DNA of 64,000 bases from Microthrixaceae bacterium. Its GTDB lineage: Bacteria > Actinomycetota > Acidimicrobiia > Acidimicrobiales > Iamiaceae. The translations under genes and the position numbers were made by a program. The DNA lies in assembly GCA_016702505.1 (NCBI GenBank), contig JADJDU010000001.1, positions 124,001-188,000 of the forward strand, read 5' to 3'. The notes beneath the pieces were generated by a model. It saw nothing but the letters and a program-made list of their open reading frames with translations. It was not told the DNA's origin and made no database searches. This document shows, in pieces, positions 59,068 through 64,000 of the stretch; positions within the stretch are counted from its first letter, which is position 1; the number at the start of each line of letters is the position of its first letter.

Positions 59068-60048
59068 ATGGCTGACCCGGACCTTCTCGACCCCACTGAT
59101 CTGGTCGATGCGGCCCGGTCCGGTGACCGCGGCGCGCTGGCCCGCCTGCTGTCAGTTGTGGAGCGGCGTGGGCGATCCGCTCACCAGGTCGGACGTCGGG
59201 TGTACCCGTTGGCCGGTTCGGCCTACACGGTGGGTCTGACCGGGGCCCCAGGGGCCGGGAAGTCGACGCTGACCAGTGCGGTGGTGGCCGCGGTCCGGAA
59301 ACGGGGAGAACGAATCGCCATCTTGGCCATCGACCCGTCCTCTCCATACACGGGGGGCGCCATCCTGGGAGACCGGGTGAGGATGTCCGAACATGCGCTC
59401 GACGAGGGCGTGTTCATCCGCTCGATGGCCACTCGTGGCCATCTCGGGGGCTTGGCCTTGGCCACCCCCGAAGCGGTGCGGGTTCTGGACGTGGCCGGGT
59501 TCCCGTGGGTCCTGATCGAAACCGTGGGCGTCGGCCAGGTCGAGGTCGAGGTGGCCGGGACCGCCGACACCACCGTCGTGGTCGTGAATCCCGGATGGGG
59601 TGATCGGGTACAGGCCAACAAGGCCGGGCTCATGGAGATCGCCGACGTTTTCGTGATCAACAAGGCAGACCGGCCCGGAGCCGACCTCACCCGGCGCGAC
59701 CTGGAGTCGATGTTGGATCTCACCGGACCCGGTCCCAGCGGCTGGCGGCCTCCGGTCGTCTCCGCGGTCGGGACCACCGGAGATGGGGCGGGCGAGGTGT
59801 GGGACGCCATCACCGCCCACCGGTCCCACCTGGAGACGGTGGGCGGACTGCAACAGCGCCGCCGCACCCGTCTGCGCGACGAGTTGACCCTCATCGTCGA
59901 ACAGCGCATCCGTGCCCGCGCCGACCAGATGATCGGTGCGGCCGGGCGACGCTCGCTGGAGGCCCAGGTCGAGGACGGAACCTTGGATCCCTGGTCAGCA
60001 GCAGACGTGGTCCTTCAAGCCGTGGACGGTCGAGGTCCTCGCCCCTAG
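59068..60048 (+). CDS. meaB: MeaB/ArgK GTPase, methylmalonyl-CoA mutase chaperone
   Basis: 326 residues. G3E GTPase with Walker A GAPGAGKST near residue 58, VDPSS-type block (AIDPSSPYTGGAILGDRVRM), ETVGVGQ near residue 150, and NKAD for guanine. It gates cobalamin delivery and protects methylmalonyl-CoA mutase. The mutase gene is 55 kb away at the other end of the window, unlike the usual adjacency. Confidence 0.95.
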   Translation: MADPDLLDPTDLVDAARSGDRGALARLLSVVERRGRSAHQVGRRVYPLAGSAYTVGLTGAPGAGKSTLTSAVVAAVRKRGERIAILAIDPSSPYTGGAILGDRVRMSEHALDEGVFIRSMATRGHLGGLALATPEAVRVLDVAGFPWVLIETVGVGQVEVEVAGTADTTVVVVNPGWGDRVQANKAGLMEIADVFVINKADRPGADLTRRDLESMLDLTGPGPSGWRPPVVSAVGTTGDGAGEVWDAITAHRSHLETVGGLQQRRRTRLRDELTLIVEQRIRARADQMIGAAGRRSLEAQVEDGTLDPWSAADVVLQAVDGRGPRP

Positions 60049-60058
60049 GCTCCGGAGG

Positions 60059-61219
60059 ATGTTTGGGTCGATCAGATCTTTGCGAGGAGCGGAGTGCCTT
60101 GGTCGAGAAACCCGTGAACCCGCGATGACTCGTGAGAGCAGCAGCGGCGTGTTTATGCGGGTTGCAATGATCGCCGTGGCGTCGGTCGCCCTGCTGGCGA
60201 TGGCGGCGTGCGAGCCCTTGCCGGCTCGCCTTCAGTTGGTCGTCGCCACTCAGACCAACGGAGCGGACGACAACCCGGGTGACGGAGCGTGCACCTCAGC
60301 CGCGGCGGGTGGGGCGTGCACGCTTCAAGCCGCACTTGATGAGGCCAACACCGCGGCGGACGGTGCCGACGTGATGGTCCCCGCTGGAACCTATGGAGGC
60401 TTCGACCCGACGATCACCGGCGACGTGAGCATCCTCGGTACCCCGGGCGGCACGATCGTCAGTCCGATGCGGATCACGGTGGCGGCCGGTGGCCATTTGA
60501 GCATCGACTGGTTGTCGGGTGGCGTCGAGGGCGAGGCGGGTGCGCTGGCGCTTGACGTGAGCGGCTCGGCGGCCGTGGACCACTCCTTGCTGTTCGTCTA
60601 TGACGTACCCGCCTATGCGGGCACGAACCCCCTCATGGTTCGGGAAGGGGGGAGTGTTGTGGTGTCGAACAGCAAGCTGACCACGGCCGGAGTAGCCGTC
60701 CTAGCCAACGCCGGAAAGGTCGTAGTCACCAACACCGCCATCCTCCAGGGCTACAGATGGGGCGTCGCGGTGTCCACACTGGCGACGGGTGAGACGCACG
60801 CGGCAGCTACGGGGATGGAGATCAACCTGGTCACAGCCCTCCCGGCCTGCGGCGGCCCAGGGCCGGTGATCTCCCACGGGTACATGATCGGGAGCTCCTG
60901 CCCCGCGATGATCCCCTCACCCGCCGACCTGTCGTCGGGGTCGTCGGGGATAGATGTCATCCCCCTGGGCGATCCGCTTTGTGACACGACGGTCCTGGCC
61001 ATAAATGGCGTCCAACGGGGAATCGACGGGGACGGCGATGGGATAGGCGGCTGCGACTTCGGCCCCGCCGAAGTTCAGCCCCTGACAGGGTTCCATCGGT
61101 GGGCTTTCCAATCGGTGGAGGCGAAACCTAGGGTCGATGGCCATGTCTCAACCCTTGGTCACCATCGAACGTCGAGACGACGAAGTTGCCGTGCTGCGCC
61201 TCGACAACCCCCAAGGTGA
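60059..61219 (+). CDS. Secreted lipoprotein with right-handed beta-helix-like domain (CSLREA type)
   Basis: Up to 386 residues from ATG 60059, which follows TAGGCT by 7 bases. ATG 60125 or 60155 would place the signal peptide (VAMIAVASVALLAMAAC) nearer the start. After the lipobox cysteine come VVATQTNGADDNPGDGAC and ACTLQAALDEANTA, as in CSLREA-type surface proteins, then beta-helix-like repeats to GGCDFGPAEVQ, which is the normal end of such domains. The frame then runs 45 residues more into the next gene; a missing base at the C-run near 61080 would give a stop. Surface role unknown. Confidence 0.65.
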   Translation: MFGSIRSLRGAECLGRETREPAMTRESSSGVFMRVAMIAVASVALLAMAACEPLPARLQLVVATQTNGADDNPGDGACTSAAAGGACTLQAALDEANTAADGADVMVPAGTYGGFDPTITGDVSILGTPGGTIVSPMRITVAAGGHLSIDWLSGGVEGEAGALALDVSGSAAVDHSLLFVYDVPAYAGTNPLMVREGGSVVVSNSKLTTAGVAVLANAGKVVVTNTAILQGYRWGVAVSTLATGETHAAATGMEINLVTALPACGGPGPVISHGYMIGSSCPAMIPSPADLSSGSSGIDVIPLGDPLCDTTVLAINGVQRGIDGDGDGIGGCDFGPAEVQPLTGFHRWAFQSVEAKPRVDGHVSTLGHHRTSRRRSCRAAPRQPPR

Positions 61220-61920
61220 ACGCCCTTTCCTCGGAGTTGCTGCGCCAACTGGCGGCGGCGGCACGTCAACTGACCGCCGAGCCTCCGGGAGCCGTCGTAG
61301 TCACGGGGGGTGATCGGGTGTTTGCGGCAGGAGCCGACATCTCCGAGTTCGGCGGGCCCACCGAAGCGGCCGAGATCGGCGGACTGTTCCTGGAGGCGCT
61401 GAACGCGGTGGCTGCCATCCCCCGGGCCACGATCGCCGCGGTTTCGGGCTTCGCTCTCGGCGGCGGCTGCGAACTGGCCCTGGCCTGTGATTTTCGCTTG
61501 GCGTCCTCCAGGGCCCGATTTGGCCAGCCCGAGATCCTGCTCGGCATCATCCCCGGTGGTGGCGGAACCCAACGCCTGGCCCGTCTGGTGGGGCCGGCCC
61601 GAGCCAAGGACCTGATCCTCAGCGGGCGTCAGGTCGGCGCCAAGGAAGCTTTGGCCATGGGTCTCGCCGACCGTGTGGTCGAACCCGAAGCCCTCATGGA
61701 CGAAGCGCTGGCATGGGCCGGGTCGTTCGCCCAGGGTGCGGTGGTGGCTCAGGGACTGGCGAAAGCCGCCATCGACTCTGGTTTGGAAACCGATCTGGAA
61801 TCGGGCCTGGCCTTTGAACAGGAACGATTCGTAGAGGTCTTCGGTACTGCTGACGCCAAGATCGGCGTGGCCGCCTTCTTGGAGCACGGTCCCGGCCACG
61901 CCCGTTTCACCGGGCGCTGA
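61143..61920 (+). CDS. Enoyl-CoA hydratase/isomerase, frameshifted near the 5' end
   Basis: The start is ATG 61143, set by TAGGGT at 61129-61134, 8 bases upstream. The N-terminus (PLVTIERRDDEVAVLRLDNP) is in one frame. After the C-run 61208-61212 the rest, from KVNALSSELLRQL on, is in another. The body is a crotonase fold: oxyanion residues GADISEFG and GFALGGGCELALACDFR, then GQPEILLGIIPGGGGTQRL. One base more or less in the C-run restores 260 or so residues. It hydrates enoyl-CoA in beta-oxidation. Confidence 0.85.
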
Positions 61921-61946
61921 CCGGGACCCCCATCCCTGGTCGGCCG

Positions 61947-62699
61947 TCAGTCGGCCTGTCGGTCGACAACCAGGTTGACCACGTCATTCATCAGTGCTCC
62001 ATCGGGCTCGGTGTCGATGGCGGTACCGGAGATGGTGGTGACCAGGTCACCGGTTCGTACGGCGATCAGCATCACCCGCATGGTCGAGTTTCCTTGTGGG
62101 GTGGGGATGGTGAACTCCCCGCTGAGCGCGCCGACCTGGTCGGCTACGTCGGGGAGCTCCCCGGTCGGGGTCGGTGCGACGCTCCCGGTCATGCCGGGGA
62201 CCGCAGCCAGGTCGGCCATGGCCGTCGTGGTGCAGTCGGCGAAGGCCTGTTCGCCGATGATGTCGACCATGGCCTGGGCGTTCTCCTCGGAGTCGAACAC
62301 GCCCGACGTGGTGGTCAAGGTGAGCCCACCGCCGTCGGAGGTGGCGTACTCGAAGTTGTCCGAGGAGACCTTGGCGACGGTGATCTCGTCGAGGTCCAGA
62401 TCACCGCAGGTGTCGAAGACGTTGCTGTCGTTCTCCTCGCCGTTGGGCGTGGACGTCCAGCCGTCGGGCAGGTCATCGAGGGTCAGGTTGGCTGCTTCGG
62501 CCCGCTCCTCGGCGGCCGCGGAACTGCTTTCACTTTCGCTTTCGCTTGTGGTGCTCGCCTCGGCACTGGTGGTGGTCGTCTCCGCCTTGGTGGTGGTGGC
62601 GGCCGTGTCCTTGTCGGAGCTGCTGTTGCCACAGGCGGTGGTTCCCACCAGCATGACCACGGCGGCGATGGCGGTACGGGTACGTCGTGATATCGGCAT
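61947..62699 (-). CDS. Putative lipoprotein with Thr/Ser/Glu-rich linker
   Basis: 250 residues. A signal peptide (AIAAVVMLVGTTAC, cysteine near residue 23) is followed by a low-complexity Thr, then Ser/Glu-rich stretch to residue 65. The globular domain begins LTLDDLPDGWTSTP. The two paired cysteines DTCGDL and FADCTTT may form a disulfide. This layout is common in actinobacterial surface lipoproteins of unknown function. It converges on the enoyl-CoA hydratase gene. Confidence 0.8.
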   Translation of the reverse strand: MPISRRTRTAIAAVVMLVGTTACGNSSSDKDTAATTTKAETTTTSAEASTTSESESESSSAAAEERAEAANLTLDDLPDGWTSTPNGEENDSNVFDTCGDLDLDEITVAKVSSDNFEYATSDGGGLTLTTTSGVFDSEENAQAMVDIIGEQAFADCTTTAMADLAAVPGMTGSVAPTPTGELPDVADQVGALSGEFTIPTPQGNSTMRVMLIAVRTGDLVTTISGTAIDTEPDGALMNDVVNLVVDRQAD

Positions 62700-62739
62700 G
62701 GCCGCGATGATTGCACAGTTGATGGCGGCATGCGGCGTG

Positions 62740-64000
62740 TCAGGGCCAGGTCAACAGGCCCAGCTCGAGGGGTGTGCTGAGGGCGGGGTGAGCGGGTGAG
62801 ACGCGAGCCGTGAACCCGTAGCGGCCTGGCGTGGTACAGGTGATGGAGCCCCGATAGGTGGCCTGGCCATCTGCGTCGGTCGGATCGACAGGTTCGAGGG
62901 TGGTGCTGGTGTGGCTGGTGAGCTGATCACCCTGGCCCACGGGTCCGTGTACGAGTTGCACGGCGACGTCGCCAGAGCGCAGGGGGCCCAAGGCCACGGT
63001 GACGCTTACGGTGCGAGTCGACCCCAGGTCAGCGGGGTCATCCTCGGCGTCGACGCCGAGGATGTGCACCTCGGGCCACGCCGCGCTCACCCGACGCTTC
63101 CAATCGGCCAGGTCGCGGGCGATCGCGCCATCGTTGGACTCCATGGTGTCGGCTCCGGCCGCGGTCGGTTCGTAGAGGTCGGTCACGTAGTCGCGGACCA
63201 TCCGTGACGCCACCACCGCCGGGCCGAGCGAGGCCAGGTTGTGCTTCACCCGGCGCAACCAACCTCTGGGAGCGGAGCTACTAGTACCGGCCCGGTCGAA
63301 GAACAGCGGCACCACCTGTCTTTCGAGCAGGTCGAACAGGGCATCGGCCTCCAGCCGGTCGCGTTCGACCTCGTCGGTGATGTCCTCGGCCGAGGGGATT
63401 GCCCAACCGTTCTCACCATCGAACATCTCGTCCCACCAACCGTCGAGGATCGAACAGTTGAGGGTGCCGTTTAGTGCCGCCTTCATGCCACTGGTACCGC
63501 AGGCCTCGTGGGGGCGTCGAGGCGTGTTCAGCCAAACATCGGCGCCCTGGTAGAGCGTGCGGGCCACGGCGATGTCGTAGTCGTCGATGAACACGAAGCG
63601 ATGGCGCACGCCGAGCTCGCGAGCGAAGTCGACGATCTGGCGGATCATCTCCTTGCCGGCGTTGTCGGCCGGATGGGCCTTGCCGGCGAACACGAACTGA
63701 ACCGGTCGGTCGGCATCGAGCAGCAAGGCCTGCAACCGGTCTGCCTGAGCGAGCAGGAGGTTGGCTCGCTTGTAGGTGGCGAAACGGCGGGCGAACCCGA
63801 TGGTCAAGGCATGGGGATCCAGCAACTCGTCGGCCCATGCGGCTTCGGTCGACGTGGTACCCGTAGCCACCGCCCGCCTCCTGACCCGGTCTCGGACCAA
63901 GGCCACCAGTCGAGCTCGGGCCTGTTCCTGCACCCGCCACAACTCGTCGTCGGGCACGTCTACCACCCGTCCCCACGTTTCGGCGTCGGCCTCATCCCAG
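62740..64000 (-). CDS. glgP: Alpha-glucan phosphorylase, 3' part (5' end outside the window)
   Basis: The last 420 residues are present; the frame stays open to the right edge. GT35 phosphorylase signature around the PLP lysine: EACGTSGMKAALNG, with preceding FARRFATYKRANLLL and FAGKAHPADNAGKEM. It releases glucose 1-phosphate from glycogen or maltodextrin. The C-terminal 110 residues after LADWKRRVS form an extra beta-rich module (TVSVTVALGPLRSGDVAVQL), as in the long actinobacterial phosphorylases with DUF3417 at the N-terminus. Confidence 0.93.
   Translation of the reverse strand, partial: WDEADAETWGRVVDVPDDELWRVQEQARARLVALVRDRVRRRAVATGTTSTEAAWADELLDPHALTIGFARRFATYKRANLLLAQADRLQALLLDADRPVQFVFAGKAHPADNAGKEMIRQIVDFARELGVRHRFVFIDDYDIAVARTLYQGADVWLNTPRRPHEACGTSGMKAALNGTLNCSILDGWWDEMFDGENGWAIPSAEDITDEVERDRLEADALFDLLERQVVPLFFDRAGTSSSAPRGWLRRVKHNLASLGPAVVASRMVRDYVTDLYEPTAAGADTMESNDGAIARDLADWKRRVSAAWPEVHILGVDAEDDPADLGSTRTVSVTVALGPLRSGDVAVQLVHGPVGQGDQLTSHTSTTLEPVDPTDADGQATYRGSITCTTPGRYGFTARVSPAHPALSTPLELGLLTWP

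Noticed and set aside
60125..60160. Start of the beta-helix lipoprotein at ATG 60125 or 60155
   Set aside because: Not excluded, but TAGGCT with 7-base spacing favours ATG 60059; kept as an alternative.

Overview
The window is a 64 kb piece of a GC-rich actinobacterial chromosome. The order argS - lysA - hom - thrC - rho - rpmE - prfA - prmC - tsaC - glyA/wecA - atp operon follows the mycobacterial/actinobacterial backbone. An F420-type iron-sulfur flavoprotein, methylmalonyl-CoA mutase with MeaB, acyl-CoA enzymes, an LpdA-type flavoprotein and the DUF4178/DUF2617/DUF4247/DUF350/spermidine-synthase-like group also fit Actinomycetota. I infer Acidimicrobiia or a close relative; no rRNA is present to confirm it. 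No prophage, insertion sequence, integrase or CRISPR array was seen.

Layout. 0-3.8 kb: tRNA-Pro, an old-yellow-enzyme oxidoreductase and methylmalonyl-CoA mutase. 3.8-6.1 kb: an unusual pair, a WXG100-like helical protein and a large protein resembling DUF6571. 6.2-11.1 kb: HAD phosphatase, LpdA-like flavoprotein, F420 beta-subunit protein, acyl-CoA dehydrogenase. 11.1-17.2 kb: a frameshifted small gene, hrpA helicase, a coiled-coil membrane protein, an hrpA remnant and a NUDIX hydrolase. 17.3-26.7 kb: tRNA-Arg beside argS, a perfect 60-bp tandem repeat, lysA, a thioesterase with a partial 3' duplicate, hom, thrC and thrH. 26.9-39.1 kb: transcription/translation genes, tsaC, a thiolase-like protein, a phosphatase, rpiB, glyA and wecA. 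39.4-47.0 kb: the complete F-type ATP synthase operon (atpZ, I, B, E, F, H, A, G, D, C). 47.1-51.7 kb: K+ channel, DUF proteins and a membrane spermidine synthase-like protein. 51.8-64 kb: a broken polytopic membrane protein, glpX, small unknowns, an MFS transporter, a NifU-like protein, meaB, lipoproteins, enoyl-CoA hydratase and the 3' part of an alpha-glucan phosphorylase.

Expression signals. Many transcription units lack a Shine-Dalgarno site and instead have a TAnnnT -10 hexamer 6-8 bases before the start codon, the leaderless arrangement known from Actinobacteria. This decides many starts below. Two acyl-CoA-related genes share a CTTGACC/GGTCAAG palindrome, a probable common operator.

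Most notable: (i) a roughly 120-bp dispersed element with a conserved hairpin, present three times and each time between convergent units; (ii) thrH at the place where relatives keep thrB; (iii) a phosphatase apparently starting at AUC; (iv) overlapping divergent leaderless promoters between tsaC and a SecD-domain lipoprotein; (v) the WXG100-like/DUF6571-like pair; (vi) at least five genes broken by single-base shifts, several at G or C runs, which suggests residual indel errors in the assembly as much as true pseudogenes.
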